Assembly: GCF_051106095.1 (NCBI RefSeq)
Contig: NC_135794.1
Coordinates: 25,980,747-26,044,746 of the forward strand
Direction: 5' to 3'
DNA from: Pogona vitticeps
Lineage: Eukaryota > Chordata > Lepidosauria > Squamata > Agamidae
Length of the DNA: 64,000 nucleotides
The translations under genes were made by a program, and so were the position numbers. The first letter of the stretch is position 1. Every line of letters begins with the position of its first letter. Shown here one piece after another: positions 33,801 to 47,881 of this stretch. The notes under the pieces are model-generated. The model was not told the DNA's origin, did not search any database, and saw nothing but the letters and a program-made list of their open reading frames with translations.

Positions 33801-36800
33801 AGAGAAGGCCAGCCCCAATTGTACTATTAACCTGATCCAGAGTTTTAACAACTTGAATGGAATTCCAGCTGCTCCATGCTTCCTCTGCTTGGATTGGTGG
33901 TTTTTTTTGTCCTGCCATCTTGTGTGTTCCCATTGTCCTTCGTCCTTTATGAACCATATAGGCTTTTCCCCCTGAGTGGTTAGAGTGGATAGCTGTTTGC
34001 GGTGGATCTGTGGTTTTCCCCCTAAGCTGCTGCTAAGATCAGTCCTGAAGAGCAGTATCCCTGCTTAATTCATTGAGTCCTCTTCCCCATCTGCCAGTCT
34101 CAATTACAGGTAATTCTCTTTTGCAGACAAGATGGGGAGGTTGGTCCATGAAAGGCCCATTATTAAAGTTACTTAGGTAAGCTGTGATCCTCCTGAAGGA
34201 AAGGATTTCTAAAAATTTTAATCCCAGTTTTAGAGGAAATTGGAGGAGCAGAAAGGAGTGTCCTGATTTTAATTGGTCTTGTAGGGAGAACAGACTCCTG
34301 GCCCTTTTGGTATAGGGTTGGTCTACTAGATGTTTGGTGACTTGAAGAATAAAAAGGGTTTGCATGATTTCTAAGTCACCTGTAAATAGTCATAGCCTGA
34401 TCTTCAAACTGGAATAAGAATGCCGTAAAATCTAGAAAGGATAATGACAGCTGATTAATTTACTAAGAGACAGGAAAGTCGAGTTATTACAATTTTGAAA
34501 GGGTGTGTGGAATTATAGGACTATCAGCATAACACTCATTGAGGATTACTGAATTCACAAGGTTTCTTCTGTGACTCCCTATTGGAAAATCTCATAAGAA
34601 TAAACATGTGTACACAGTGTGTCTGAGTATCCATGTGACCTCTTTACTCCTGCCTTCCAGGAGCCCATAAGAAAAAGTGGATCACCCAAGATATTTGGAG
34701 AAACAAAGCAGATGTAAGGATGCAGTGGTGTAGTCTTACACAAAATAAACATGCTAAAACTCATAATAGGTAGAACCTCCTTCCTTCCTTCCATCTGTCC
34801 GTCCATCCATCAATTGTTCTTTCTTTTCCTTCCCTCCCTCCCTCCCTCCCGTAAGAGAGATTTTTGGTGATTAAAGATGTCCTCCTCCGTCACACAGGTC
34901 CCACAAGTGCTGCACAAAGAAAGATATTGAGTGGGATCTGCAGGACAGTAGGAAGTGTTTGATTTCTGAAAATCAGCCTCTACAGCCATCAAGCTTTACC
35001 CAGCATAGTTATGCCAATGGAATTTCAGCCAATACCTTCTGCAGATTATGAGTTTATGCCATTTAAAACAAGCTTTAACTTGCTCTTTTCTCTTTGTACC
35101 TGGACCTTGGAAGAACTTTACGTTGATCAGAAAATAAGAGATGGACAAAAGTGCAAACAGGATTTAGACTTCTGTTAAGTTATTTCTGACAATCCTGAAC
35201 AGATTGTTTGTTTTCTAGACATATTTTTTGGAGGTTGGGAATATTCAGACAAGATTTAAGCTTCTCTCATTCTGTCCTATGGCCTGTAAAACTACAACAC
35301 AGAGCATTTGCAGAGCTTTCTTTTAATGGCCAGAAACATCCTGTTTAACTTGAGAAGTATGCTTTGGTGAACCAATTCTGATCTCAAGAACCATTTACTG
35401 AATATCATTCAGTAAAGCAGTTTGTTGTCTTGCAAGCTAGTATTTTATGTTGGCCGGGGGCTAAAAGGAAGTTATCCAATTTTTGACTTAGTCATAGCTT
35501 GAGTGTGGGAACAATTACAGAGGCTTCCATCTTGCAAAGAAAGAGGAGTTGATTATTATCTTTACTACCCTTCTCACTTGGCATCATGCGGTCTGTTGCA
35601 GTTTTCCACTCGAGGGCTTTTCATGTAAACTTGGCATTCTGGTTGACTTATTTTTAACTCTGTTTTATCTTTCCCGTTCTTTCTGTGGACAGTAAAATTA
35701 TATTGAATTTTGCCAATTCCAAACATCCTTCATTCTATTTTAAGAAGTCTAAGCATGGTTCACTGAACGTTCGAAATTCAAAAAATAAACGAAACAAAAA
35801 AACACAACCAGAAAAGAAAAAGAAAAGAGAGGATGTTGTATTGTGTTTCTTCCTCAAAGAGTTTTACGTTCACCAGAGTTCTTTTGTCTTTCTGGGGGCA
35901 GTAGAGCTGCCTTCACCTCTTGCTTCTCCCTTATCTTCTCGTGGGGCAGTGCCTCGTGCCGATGAAATGGGCGTCATGGAAGGTTGATCATTTTGTGCTG
36001 CAGAGAGGAGGCACCTCTGGCCTTCCTTCAGCCTGTGAAGGGTCTGCATTTGGCCCAAGAGAAGGCTGGTTGATGCTGCTCTCCAAACCCCACCTAGGCA
36101 CCTCTCTTATCTTCCAAACGAGGAGGCAAAATTGCAGGTAGGAAAATCAACCCCTTGTCTCAGGTACCCCATGAGATGCAGGCAGCCGTGGTGCTCCCTC
36201 TGCTGTTCCCATTCTCCTGGCCTCCTTGGTCTGCTGCTGGGAATGGGAGTGGGGGGTGGGCGAAACCTTTCTGCCATCTCCACTCTGAGGCATCAAGGAC
36301 CAGGGCGTTTAAAGTTTAAATCTCTTCTCATTGCTTCTCATTGTCCTAGGAAGGGATGCCGCTGGTGCGCCAGCTAGAGATGAGCAGAAACCTACCTGGC
36401 CCTGCGGGTGGCCGTGCAGAGGGTCCAAGAGCACCCGCCGACTCTTTATTCATTCCGGAGAGTTATGGAGGTGGTGGTGATGGAGGAATGAGCAGGATTA
36501 TGGGGAGGACACCCAAGGCTTTCCTCTACACGGGGCTCCCATGAAAATCTCCCTCCCAAGTCGAAACTGCTGTTTGCCACAGGAAAGATGCTATCAATGT
36601 GCATCTTACGGCACTCAACCTGTGGTTAAATTTCCCATATAATTCTGAAACACAAAGTTTTGATTTCACATAAAATGCAAAGAGACTAAACTTTGTATGG
36701 TATTTTACTTTAAAACTGCTGAAAAAATTCTAACAAGGAAAGCATTGAAAGTGAAAGAAATGCCAAAATACAAGAAATGGAAAGTGCTGAAAGCTAATTC

Positions 36801-39800
36801 TGATTTTGGAACTGTGGAGTTGTAAGCTTAATGTTACATGATTGTAAGTCCGGGTGTGCGAGTCCTAACTCATTTGTGCAACACACACAAGATTATTCTT
36901 TGCTGCGTGGGCGATGCACTCTTATGGACCGTGAACAGTGCAAGCGCCAGAGCACAATTTGGAGAGGAAAGCTCTTTAGCAGATGGAGAAGGAGCAGTTG
37001 ATTTGAGCCCATGGGCCAGAAGGAGCATCGCTTTTCATGAATGGGAAATTGTGAGGGGCCAGCCACGAGGGTACATGGGAACCGCCTGCAGTTATAGCAG
37101 ATAAAGCAGGCAATCCATGGAATATACCTTATTCTGTTGTCCTGTGGAAAACTAATCCAGTGTTGCTTGGGGTAATTGTAAAAGGAAGAAAGAAACAGTC
37201 AGGGTGCACCATCCCCTCCAGAGGAAATGACTGACACAACCACCACAACTGAAATGAAAAAAATAAGGGACAGAATGGCAGAAAGGGTTGATTTTCAATG
37301 TGAAAGAGTCAGAAATCCTGAAAGTAAACATTGAGGGTGAGGAGTCGTTTTGGCAGGAAAAGGAGAGGGAGAAAGCAGGAGGGGCATTGTCCACGGGGAA
37401 GGGGGGGGTCCTGGATAGAAAGAGGAAAGGAAGCTCTGTGGCCAGGGCAGCGAGTGGGCAACCCTCAAGGTCCCCAAAGATGGATGGATTCGTTGGTTTG
37501 CTTGCTTGTTTCATTATTTGCCCTGGAAGCTTAACTATTGGGAGAATAAGAAAGGTCGGTCTGGCTGGAACTTGACAGTAATCAAATAGGACGACAAGAG
37601 ACCAGATCTATTACACGGTCGGCTGCTGCCAGGCCATTGAATCTGGACACTGGCCGGTCACCTGCAGCGCTGCGGGTGTCTACCCGGCCTTCGTAAGGGA
37701 TCTGGGCTGAAGCTTGGAGAAAGGAAGAACCAGGAAGAATCTCCCTCCCTTGTGTTCCTTCTTCAGAATAATAAATAAACACAAGGCAGGGGGGGGGGAC
37801 TTTTAGAGGTGGGAGCCCTGGCCTCTCCCCCCCCCCTCGCCCTGCCGCCTGCCTTTCCTATCACAAGGCCTTGGCTGATTAACCTGCGTTATGTCTTCCA
37901 CTTGCAGTAGAGGGGAGAAGCTGCTGGCACAATGTTGGTCTGCATGATGACAGTTTCGTCGGATTACGTTGAAAGTAGTTATTTATTTTATTTTAATTAT
38001 TTTTACCCCACCTTTCTCCTTAAAAAGGATCCAAGGCTGCTTATATAATTGAAAGATGATGTTTAAAGCCAAAAACAATGAGTATAAATACCTTCTCCTT
38101 TTAACAAATATAACTGGAATGAACTCATGTTATAATTAACAGACTCAAATGATTTGATAGTAAAACTTTCTCTTAATGTAGACCTTTTTATCAATTACTA
38201 TTCATGTCTTTTTAAAAAATGTTATTGTATTGCCCTTCATACAAATTTTTGAGGCATTATCCAATGATAAAACTACCCAACATAGCCTGAAATACAATTC
38301 AGCTGCAATGATGTAGCATTAAAATCAAGTAAAACAGGTTGAAAGGCTAGAACCGGCTTTTTGAATCAGTGTCAGGCAGGTACATCTTTTGGGTGGGAAG
38401 CGGGCAGAGTTCTGCCCATGGGGGGGGGGGTGAGGATAGCCAAGAACACCTTTTTCCTTCTTGCCACCCATCCCCTCGCATACGATGGAGGCCAATGAAC
38501 TTATTGCAGCGGCGGGTGGATGTGGGTGCAGGGTGGTGTGTCCCAAACTCTGTAGGGCTTTTGTCATTTATGAAATCAGGAACACACCAGAGCTGTTTCT
38601 AGAAATAGATTTGTTGAGTATTTCATATGGATGGTAATCTGATCTGTGGACAGAATGGAGTGAAGTGGGGGAACCCTGAGACCTTAGATTGTGTTTGTCC
38701 TTATAAATGCCAGTCTAGCAGAAAATCCTTCTTTCTTGTGAATCTGACAAATGGCCGGCCAGTCAAGCATCGAAGATGGAGATGGAACATCTGTCCTGTG
38801 CCTGACCCCGTGACCAACGGACTGTGACGAAATAAGCTGCCCACTGGATGGATGGCTCAGCTCACTCTGTCCTTTACCCTCCAGCAATTGCCTGCCTGCC
38901 GTATCAAGGGCTGCTCGCCTGATGCCTCTGATTCTGACAATGAAATGGAGTGAATGTGATCTTGACAATCAGGAGGCTTAATTTCCCAGCATGTCGTCCT
39001 TAACACAGCCACTTTGCGCTAATACGCTTGCTTTGCCTCGAGGAAAAAAGATGCTGCTTCAGACTTCCTTAGGGAAAGATTGAGCCACTAATTTGGGGGG
39101 CGGGTGGGTTAATATTTAGTCATTCTTCAGTGTTGCCTCTTCGTGTAGTCAGAAGAAGGCAGTAGCAGTAATTTGTGCTGTGAGCAATAAGTATTTTCTT
39201 GAGCCAAGTTTCAGTTGGTATGGCATGGATCATTTCGCAGGCGGTGAGTTGGCTCTTTCCAGAAGGGCAAGTAGCATTGGGGGGGGGGAGCAGGAAATGG
39301 CCTAAGGTGAGAGGGAGGCAGCCTCCAGGGCACCGGTCAAGTCAGCGTAGCAAGGCCCAAGACCTCTGCTTTGGACTCCCAGCCCTGGGAGCAGCAAATG
39401 CCACGACTCCAGGGCGCTCACAGTGTGGCAGTGTTGCTCTTAGAGGGTGGTAGCGATCCTGCCCCCACCTGCCATGGGGAAGGCCACGTTCAGAGCCCCT
39501 GGATCCCTGGCAGGCAGGCAGTCAACACACGTGGCTGGTTGGCAGGTGGATGTGTCCAGTAAAAGTTGAAACATGCACAGTGGAGCAGCATGAAGCACCT
39601 TGAAAGACACCTTGCACTGCATTCTGCAAGCCAGAATATGCTTTGATTCTCAGCAGCATTTCAGAACACATCTATACCAAACATAGGCCACTCCTCGCAC
39701 CTTGGTGTCTTAGTCATAACTCCCACATTGTGATTTTCTTCCCTCTTCTGATATGAGCTGCCTCTGTTCTCTTGAGAAAGGGAATAATGAATAAGTGGCA

Positions 39801-41271
39801 TTCCTTCTAGAAATTGCCGGCCTCATAAAAGGCTTGTTTCCCCACTCCCTCTGCACAAAGAGCAAGTGGCTGAGCTGTTTTGAGAAGGGGAAACTGCAGG
39901 AAATAATTTCTCCAAATATTGATTTTTTTCCCCTTTTCTTTTAATGTTCCTTTACATCTCAATCATTTCGTAGAAGGGAGACCAGGGAGTGCTGTTCTAA
40001 GGTTCACAGTCCTCCCTCGGATGCATTATGAAGGTTAAACATGTGGTTTCCTGACAGTCGGTTGGCAAGTGTGGGTATCTTTGTCAGTGTTCATGGGAGA
40101 TGGCTTTCAGGAAAAGGTTCTGCTTGTTCTTAATGTGCTAAAAATGAAGAGCAGCAGCCCTGAGAGCAGGCATGTCTGTTGGATGCCTGGGGAGCCCAAG
40201 GTGCGCTTCTGACGTTTCTTCTCTGACGGCTGTTGGGTGGGGAGTTGAGAGAAGGTGGGGTTTGCAAATAAGGCAATGGTTGCTTCCCAGAACATCAGCT
40301 TCATGCAAGAGGATGAGTCACATGCATATTAATAGGTAGTTCACAGTGAGCTGTAAGGAAATCATTCACTCAAAACTGATGCATACTGTACATTGTGAGA
40401 TTGAAACTAGCTTTCTTGGGTCACCACAGCAGTCTTTTGGATGGAGAACTGCGTTCTATGTCTCTACAACCGCAGCTAGAAATGGTTTGGCCTTTTTGGA
40501 ATGGAATTGAGTGTTTGCCTGGTAATCATGCATTGAGGAAGCAATGTTAAATGGCAAGGAGATTGCATAGGAGATTCTGAAGGCATACTTCTTTTTCTTG
40601 CTAAGGTGCATTTGTGTTAAATAGCTCAGAGGGGCATTTAGGTCCTAGCCAGCCCCCATACCTATTTAGCCTCAGAGGTGAGAGCAGATTGGATACTTGA
40701 AAACATTTTCTTACTGCCTTCAGGTTTGGTTGCCTTACCATTTTAAATAAATAAATAAATAAATGCATATGGCACCAAATGATGCTGGCATATAATTAAT
40801 CCCGCTTCAATTAAGAGTGCAGGGGAGGATTGTCTTGCCTGCTGGAGTTAGGGACACACACCTCATTTTCTGGATTTTGGGCAGTACCTTCCTCTTCCAA
40901 CCTGTTTTATAGCTTTTCTTTTAGTCATGGCGACCTCTTTGTGTCCATGAAGTGGCTTGCACTGGAGGCCAACATTCAGAAAATATGGGGTGGTGTGTTA
41001 GTCCCTTGATCCCTGAGCATTCTGAGAAGCAGGGCGACATGTGGCCTTTCAAACAAAATGAGCTGATTATTCTGGCTTTTATGTTGCTTTTACACAGAGT
41101 GCAGACAAAATCGGGTCCCTGCCTTTGAGAGAACGTTGGGAAGACGGAGTCTGGGAACACACGGAGGCCCATCCGTCCCAGCAACCAGTAACTGTTAGGG
41201 TTGATCTGTCTCTGAGCATGGGTGAAATTTCTGGGGAAACCGTGTGTAAACAATGTTTGTATTTCTCGTAG
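30889..41271 (+). other. MYO9A intron 1, distal stretch
   Basis: AT-rich intron DNA. It holds a GGGA microsatellite at about 31826-31853, short CCCT runs near 34830, an AAAT run at about 40746-40764, and a degenerate repeat near 37980-38045 (CCCACCTTTCTCCTT then AAGGCTGCTTAT) of a kind frequent in squamates. No coding exon was recognised in over 10 kb. Confidence 0.5.
31826..31855 (+). repeat. (GGGA)n microsatellite
   Basis: About seven GGGA units in a row, followed by GAGAGAG. Confidence 0.9.
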
Positions 41272-41276
41272 CGCTG

Positions 41277-41346
41277 ATGCCGTGATCACCTGTCACACCG
41301 TTCAGGAGATGGATTGCTGTCACTGATGGGAAGGAGTCCAATATGA
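41277..41346 (+). promoter_or_regulatory. Chain of short upstream ORFs before the MYO9A start
   Basis: Three uORFs lie in the leader part of exon 2. ATG-CCG-TGA is at 41277-41285. MDCCH-stop is at 41309-41326. MGRSPI-stop is at 41326-41346. The second stop overlaps the third start as TGATG. The third stop overlaps the main start (41343-41345) as ATGA. Exon 2 is taken to begin at 41272 after TTTCTCGTAG, though an alternative acceptor near 40923 would only lengthen the leader. Confidence 0.6.
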
Positions 41347-42185
41347 GTGGATATGACGTTGGGGGAAGAAGACGCTTTGAGGACAGCGAGCACACCCTCC
41401 ACATCTACCCCGGGAGCGTTGCGGAAGGGACCATCTACTGCCCGGTGGTGGCGCGAAAGACCTCCACGGCGGCCGAGGTGATTGAGTCCCTGATCGACAG
41501 ACTCCAGCTGGACAAAGCAAAATGCTACGTCTTGGCCGAAGTGAAGGAGTTTGGAGGGGAGGAGTGGATTCTCAACCCCACCGACTGCCCCGTCCAGCGC
41601 ATGATGCTCTGGCCCCGCATGGCCCTCGAGAACCGCCTGAGCGGGGAGGACTACCGCTTCCTTCTAAGGGAGAAGAACCTCGATGGGTCCATCCATTACG
41701 CCAGCCTCCAGTCCTGGCTGCGAGTGACCGAGGAGCGACGCAGGATGATGGAACGGGGCTTCCTGCCCCAACCCCAGTGCAAGGACTACGACGACCTGTG
41801 TGCCCTGCCCGACTTGAACGAGAGGACCCTCTTGGAGAACCTTCGGAACCGCTTCAAGCAGGAAAAGATTTATACGTACGTTGGGAGCATCCTCATCGTC
41901 ATTAACCCGTTCAAATTCCTTCCCATTTACAACCCCAAGTACGTCAAAATGTATGACAATCACCAGCTGGGGAAGCTGGAGCCCCACATTTATGCTGTGG
42001 CCGATGTCGCGTATCATGCCATGCTTCTGCGTCGGAAGAATCAGTGCATTGTCATCTCTGGAGAAAGCGGGTCTGGGAAAACACAGAGTACAAATTTCTT
42101 GATCCATCACCTCACTGCCCTCAGCCAGAAAGGATTTGCAAGCGGAGTAGAACAAATCATTCTTGGAGCGGGACCAGTGCTGGAG
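41343..42185 (+). CDS. MYO9A: MYO9A coding exon 1: RA domain, start of motor and P-loop
   Basis: 281 codons, phase 0 at the end, donor GTAAGT. It starts [19 protein letters not shown]. RRRFEDxEHTL and the following residues match MYO9A, and the ATG has A at -3. It contains the Ras-associating domain (about residues 14-112), the linker [19 protein letters not shown], the motor start [20 protein letters not shown], and the ATP-binding P-loop GESGSGKT at 240-247. The fusion of an RA domain directly to a myosin head is diagnostic of class IX. MYO9A rather than MYO9B is chosen on sequence match and on synteny with SENP8 and GRAMD2A. Confidence 0.97.
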
Positions 42186-45100
42186 GTAAGTGGAAAGTCA
42201 CGCTCTGGTTGTTTGGCGATGCAGTTTTTCTTCCTCTGCAAGCAATCAGGCCGTGGCATCCTGTGATTACCCTTTGGCTGGCGGCCAGTGGTGCTGCTGT
42301 GCAGGCTGTTCACTGGGGGTAAAGGAATGGCGCGTGGGAGCCGCTCCCGTTGGGGTTTGAGCAGGAATTGGCAGTCCTGCATGATCCTGTTTGCAAATCT
42401 GGTGTGTTTGTGAGCTTTTGTGTGGTTTTTTGGGTCCTTGCGGCGGATCTTGCAGCCATGTAACATTTTCCATATGTGGCTCTTGATGACAGCCATGGCA
42501 TTGCCGTAGTGGCAGGCTGGGCACATCGCCCGAGGTGGACGGGCTTGCCGTTCCCAGCGTCCCTCTCTCCACCGGCTGTGCTGGCCAGGGCAGATTCAAG
42601 CACTGGTCCGGCAACAGCTGGAGAACACAAGTAGCAGCTCCGTTCTGCTGCTGCTGCCGTGGAGAATTTAGTGTGCGAATTGGCCCTGAATTGTTGTGAG
42701 TTGCAGGCCTCTTTCAAAGTAAGAATATTAGATCTGAATTTGTATTTAAACGTTGTATTTATTTCCAAATGTTGCTGTTGCCTCATTACTGTAAGCAACA
42801 ATAAACGTTCTTAGAGGTCATCAAGTGAAGCTTGATGTGCCACAGTCTGTAGGCGCTTTTATTACTGTAATCAGGGTTGTGGTTCACTTTGTTGAAGTTT
42901 CATTTGAAGGAAAACTTTGCCAGGTGGTGGAGGAGAGGGGTAAGGAATACTTTCCTCCTTCAGCTCAGAGTTGACTTTTGAGGGGCTTCCTTCCCCCAGG
43001 TTTGAAGGAACTGAATTGAATGTTCTTGGAGAGCTGAAAGCCATGGGAACCACCATCTATTCTAGGGGATTCTTAGTGAAACTGTTGCATTTTATGAATG
43101 TTACAAAGTTTCTGGGGTCTCTTCGAAGCCCAGGTTAACCAAGCAGCAAAATGTTACGTTATCCCCCAAAATGCCCTGTTGATTGCGCTTAACTGTCCTG
43201 GCAGCTCCTTCCACTAGAGTTTTTTAAATGGGATGTTTTTTCGGTGGTTCTAGCAGTGGCTGTCAAAAGGTCTCCTCCCCAATAATCCTCCTGATCTGAT
43301 TTTTGAGCAGGAGGAAACCCAGGAATTGCTGCTTGTTAGTGATAGCCTTAAACCCTGGTGTTTGGTTTAAAACAGCCTGTTCTAATTCCAGTGCAGTGCT
43401 GGCTTGTAGACCATTTCATAGTTCTTCTATAAAATCCGTGCAGTCCCTTGTGATGTAGATACATTTGGGGTGTGGAGAGGATGTTGCTGTAGACTTGACT
43501 GGCTAATCAGAGAGGAAGCATTAATGCATTGCAAAGATTGCATAATCCTGCTATGTGGGTTTTATGCAGAGTGTTCCTGGGTATGCAGTGTGTCCGGTTC
43601 ATTATAAATCCTAACTCTGTGATCTAAGGGGATAACCTTGCTTAACCAGATAGAGGTGCAGGTTTTATCACAAAATGCTTTCTTTTGTCTCAGGTGGAAG
43701 TGGGTCCTGGTTGCCTGCTTTACCCGTCTTGCCAGGTTCAAGCTCAGGCAAGACTGGAGATGGTTTCCTTGATTTTGAACGTGTTCTGAGTATCAGTGTT
43801 GAGTCTGTTTTGACATGATTCCATGCCTCTCCCCTCAACCTCAGCGTTGCTCTAGAGAAATAAATGCCTTTTAGATTTGGCAACAAAGGGAAGGCAAGTT
43901 ATACTGTAATTTAGTTTTGCTCCCTTTCCTTGAAGAGCTCCTTCGGATGTCTAAGGAGTCAGAAGACTCGCCCATGTGACAATTGTGGTATGCCCTGGCA
44001 CTGTTTCTTTTTCAGATAAATTTTGGATCAATACAGATACACAGTTGGTGATTTCCAAAGCTAATTTCGAATAGATTTTTAAATAGGCAGGCACTTTCCA
44101 GCTCCCCTTGTCCACCCCACTCCACCCCCCAGGGCTGGGAATATATTTTCATTGATTGCTGCTTATAAACCCATAAGGAACATTGTGCTGCCACAGGAGT
44201 ACAGTATTCATTGGAGAAATTTCCAAGACCTGATTTAAATCTTGGAAATGATCTAGTGGCCTGGGTTTTTTGTAAGAGATTTTTTAAAATGAGGATTTGG
44301 AAGCAGAATGATTCCTCTGGCCTCTGTGTTTCCTTCTCCTTCTGTCACAACTGAGGGAGAACTTCCTATTTCGCCCTTTCCATCATCGCCCCGGCTCTTC
44401 CCCCTCCCACCAACAGGTTCCTGTTTGTGTCAGCTGTTTTCCTGCCCAACCCCAGTTGCTCCATCATCTTTCCCTTGCCGAGCCTCTTGCTGCTGACCGA
44501 CCGCCCCTCCCTTCCAGCCTTCCCTTCCGCCGGGGTCCCTTCGCCATCCCCATCCCCAGCCAGCTGCTGGCTTTCTTGTGAAGACTTGCCTTGCCTTGCC
44601 GCCCTCCTCCTCCTCCTCTCTCCAGCCTGACAATGAGCTCACTCTTGGTGGGGCTTCCCCTTGCTGTCACCCCGAATCCAGCTGTTCTGCTTCTGGGCCG
44701 GCTTGCTTGGCAGCACTGGAGCCTTTTCTGTTTGCCTTAGGGATTCAGGGAATCCCTTAGGCCGTTGAAATGAAGGCGAAAGTGGCGGGTCTGGTGGGGA
44801 ACATCTGTTTCTGTCAGTTCCAGCTATTAATGGAGAAGCAATGGACTTCCTCCAATACTCTTGTATATTTAGATTGATTAAACCAAGTGTCAAAAAGAGG
44901 AAGAAAACCCTCATTCATTCTTGGGCAAAACAATGTGCCTCCAGTAAGCAGTCACTGTGACAACTGCCATTTGCAGTCTGCGGAAGACAATAAGCCCCTT
45001 TTGCGGAGGCGCGCTCTTTCTCCGCCTGAATCACTGGAAGTAGCATAGGAAATTCCCTGAGCTGCACACATTTGGTGACAGAGCAAAACACTCATCCCAC

Positions 45101-46788
45101 TCATCCAGAATTCTTAGAATTTCAAGGGAGGCTTGAACTCTTCGTTCCGGCCAAGGGGCCACAGCTGTAGCCTCAAGAGTGGGGCTTTAAAGGCATCTTC
45201 AGATGCTGTTCTTTCAGGTCAGAAAATATGCTTTAAATTTAACATTGTGTCCTACACAGCACTCATTTGAGGGGCCATAGCGGCTGATGGAACCGATAGC
45301 ATAATCCACTAACAGAAACAACAAGCCAAAGAGCCAAAAGCAAGGGCTCTTCTAATACATTCTAATACGGGAAGGTGAAAATTGACTGGAAAACCCTGAA
45401 GACCCAGGAGAAGGCTTCACGTGGAACTTAGCATAACGGCCGCAGAAATGGATGTTGGGCGCTAAGAGAGGGGAGCCAAGTGAGTTAATGTCCTCTGTAG
45501 TCTGACAAACCATGATTATGGAGAGGGGCAACCCTTTAGGGTCAATTGGGTGCACTTTCCATAAGCCTTTGCCAGCATTGCCAAGGGTTGTTCTTTGGCG
45601 ACGCAGAGCCCCCCCCCCCCCCAAATCCTCTGCTGTCTGAAAAGCCTCTGGCAGCAGCAGGGCCTTGTCTTTGAAGCTTAGCTGGCACTGAAAGCCCCTG
45701 GCTGGGCGGTAGGTGTTTCGTTTGGGGCAAAAGGTAGAACAGAGAGCCAAGCTTGTTATCACCCTTTCCAAGGAGCTCGAAGAAGGAAAGAGAGAGGAAA
45801 GATGTCGTCTCGGTAGATATGCTGGACGCCGTTGGCGTAGACGTTGCAAAGGGTCGAGTGCCAGAACTTTGAACCAGCCAGTGCAGGAGGGTTCACACTG
45901 GTTTGTTAGACGGCCCGTTGGTGCTGGACTGGATTTAACCCATGCCTGGTTTAGTTGCCAGACAGAGTGCCAATTCATGGCGGTTTCAAGCCTGGCCGGG
46001 CAAACAGATGTGTCCTGGCTTTAGCCCAAAGGAGGAACTGAGGGTGAATTCAGATGGGATTTCCTCCTTTTAACAGAAAGCGGCGGCGGGGGGGGGGGAG
46101 ACAAACAAAGTCTGCTCCCGCCTGAATCCCAGCTGTTTAGTACTCAAGGAAGCTCCGCCCCCTGACTTGTTGGCGCCAAACCGTCACCCCTTGCAGTGTT
46201 GTGAGGACTAGCTTGCAGGAGGGCCAGCCAGACCCCCTGCCCCTGCTAGTCCAGCACTGCCCCCCCCCACTTACCCTTGGCAGGACCCTCTTCCTTTTTT
46301 CTCTTTTTGTTCCGTTTTCTGCCATGGAGATGACCAGGGTGCTAAACAGGTTTTCTTTTCCTCTTCTGTACCTGGCATTGCCTGGCACCTTCCTAGAGCT
46401 GAGCAGTAACAGAGCAGAGTGCAGCTGATGTGAGGTCAGTTGCTTTCTTTCCAGATGTTCCTTTCACGAAGGAGGGGGCATGAGAGAGTCAGTAGGATCA
46501 CTGGATTCAAAAGCCTCTTCCACCCCCCACCCCCCCGCCAAGGAGGAGCAAAGCTTAGCGCCTAAGGAACAGACATGTAAGACAGAATGAGGACATTAGC
46601 AGTGTTGCGGGGAGTTGTGTGCCATCCGGTGACAAGGACGGCATGTGTGTCCCTCTTCCCTCTCCCACCCTGACCACGCAAGCCAGCTGGGCTGAGGGAA
46701 GAGGCAAGGTCCTTCCTGCCCGTGGTTCTTCCCCGTGGGGTGGCCCTCTCTCTGTTTCTCACCGATTCTTTCTGCCTTCTTTTGACAG
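42186..46788 (+). other. MYO9A intron
   Basis: A 4.6-kb intron of mixed composition. A long C run lies near 45608-45622 and a G run near 46089-46099. No mobile element was recognised with confidence. Confidence 0.55.
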
Positions 46789-46883
46789 GCCTTTGGGAAT
46801 GCAAAGACAGCACACAATAACAATTCCAGCCGCTTTGGCAAGTTTATCCAAGTGAACTATCAGGAGACGGGCACCGTCCGTGG
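46789..46883 (+). CDS. MYO9A: MYO9A coding exon: switch I
   Basis: 95 nt, phase 0 to 2, acceptor TTGACAG, donor GTAAGT. It encodes [19 protein letters not shown], the switch I nucleotide-binding loop of the motor, with the conserved NxxSSRFGK. Confidence 0.97.
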
Positions 46884-47818
46884 GTAAGTGGCCGGGAGAC
46901 CTTGCGGTCGGGCTCTGAGCCTGGGCTGCCCGCACCTGTTTGGATGTCTCCATGAACGATGGGAATGCTGAGCGTCCCCTGCAGCTCGGGGGGGGGGCTT
47001 TCTTGCTCAGAAAGAGGTGGTGGGCCCGCCAGGGAGGGCAAAGGGTGGGCCAGCTGTCGGGACCCTCCGCGAGGGGGGGCATATGGACTTCCCAGGTGCT
47101 TCTCGCCACAACAGCTTTTTGCTTATTCACAAAGAGATAGGAAAGACAAAACTCTGGAATGAGCGCCCTTTATAATTGGTGGCATAAGATATTGTTCAGC
47201 AAAGTCCATTGCAATCACAGTGGCGCTCGCACCAGTTTACTTTGGACAATACTTCAAGTGCAGGTTAAAGCTTACCTTCCTTTAAGGAAAGATACGGGGG
47301 CAGCAGAAGGGATTTGAGAGATTAAGCCATGCCAGCAGTTTTAAATGAGGGCAAGAAGGCCAGCGCCCTTGTGCAGAGCCACACAACGCAGCACGTACCT
47401 CTGCTCTTTATCCCAGCAGACGCTGCTTGTGTGCAGGTCCTGTGGCCGAGCAACAGTTTTAGGACTGTAAAACTCCCTTCGGTTCTTGCCAGCAGGGGGG
47501 AAAGGTCAGGGATGATGGGCATTGTGGTCTGGTCACACATTTAGATAGTGTGCCTTTTGATGGCCCCTCTCTCTCTCTCACTTTCTTTTATCTCCATCTT
47601 CAGGCTTTTGAGCGTATGTAGGCCTTAAATAACATGACACTAAGACAGACTTGTTGGGGGGGGGAAAGGGGTAAGGAGAAGATTCACACCCTCTCCATAT
47701 CTCCTGCTTTGTGTGTGCTGGTATCTCTTGCCCCTTGTTAGGCCTGAAATATATAATATAATATAATAGTTCTCCCAACAACCATGAGGTGTGAAGCTAA
47801 CCTTCTCTTTTCCTCTAG

Positions 47819-47881
47819 AGCATATGTAGAAAAATATCTTCTTGAAAAGTCCAGACTAGTTTATCAAGAACATAATGAGAG
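47819..47881 (+). CDS. MYO9A: MYO9A coding exon: AYVEKYLLEKSRL
   Basis: 63 nt, phase 2 to 2, acceptor CCTCTAG, donor GTGAGT. It encodes the conserved motor segment YVEKYLLEKSRLVYQEHNER. Confidence 0.97.
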
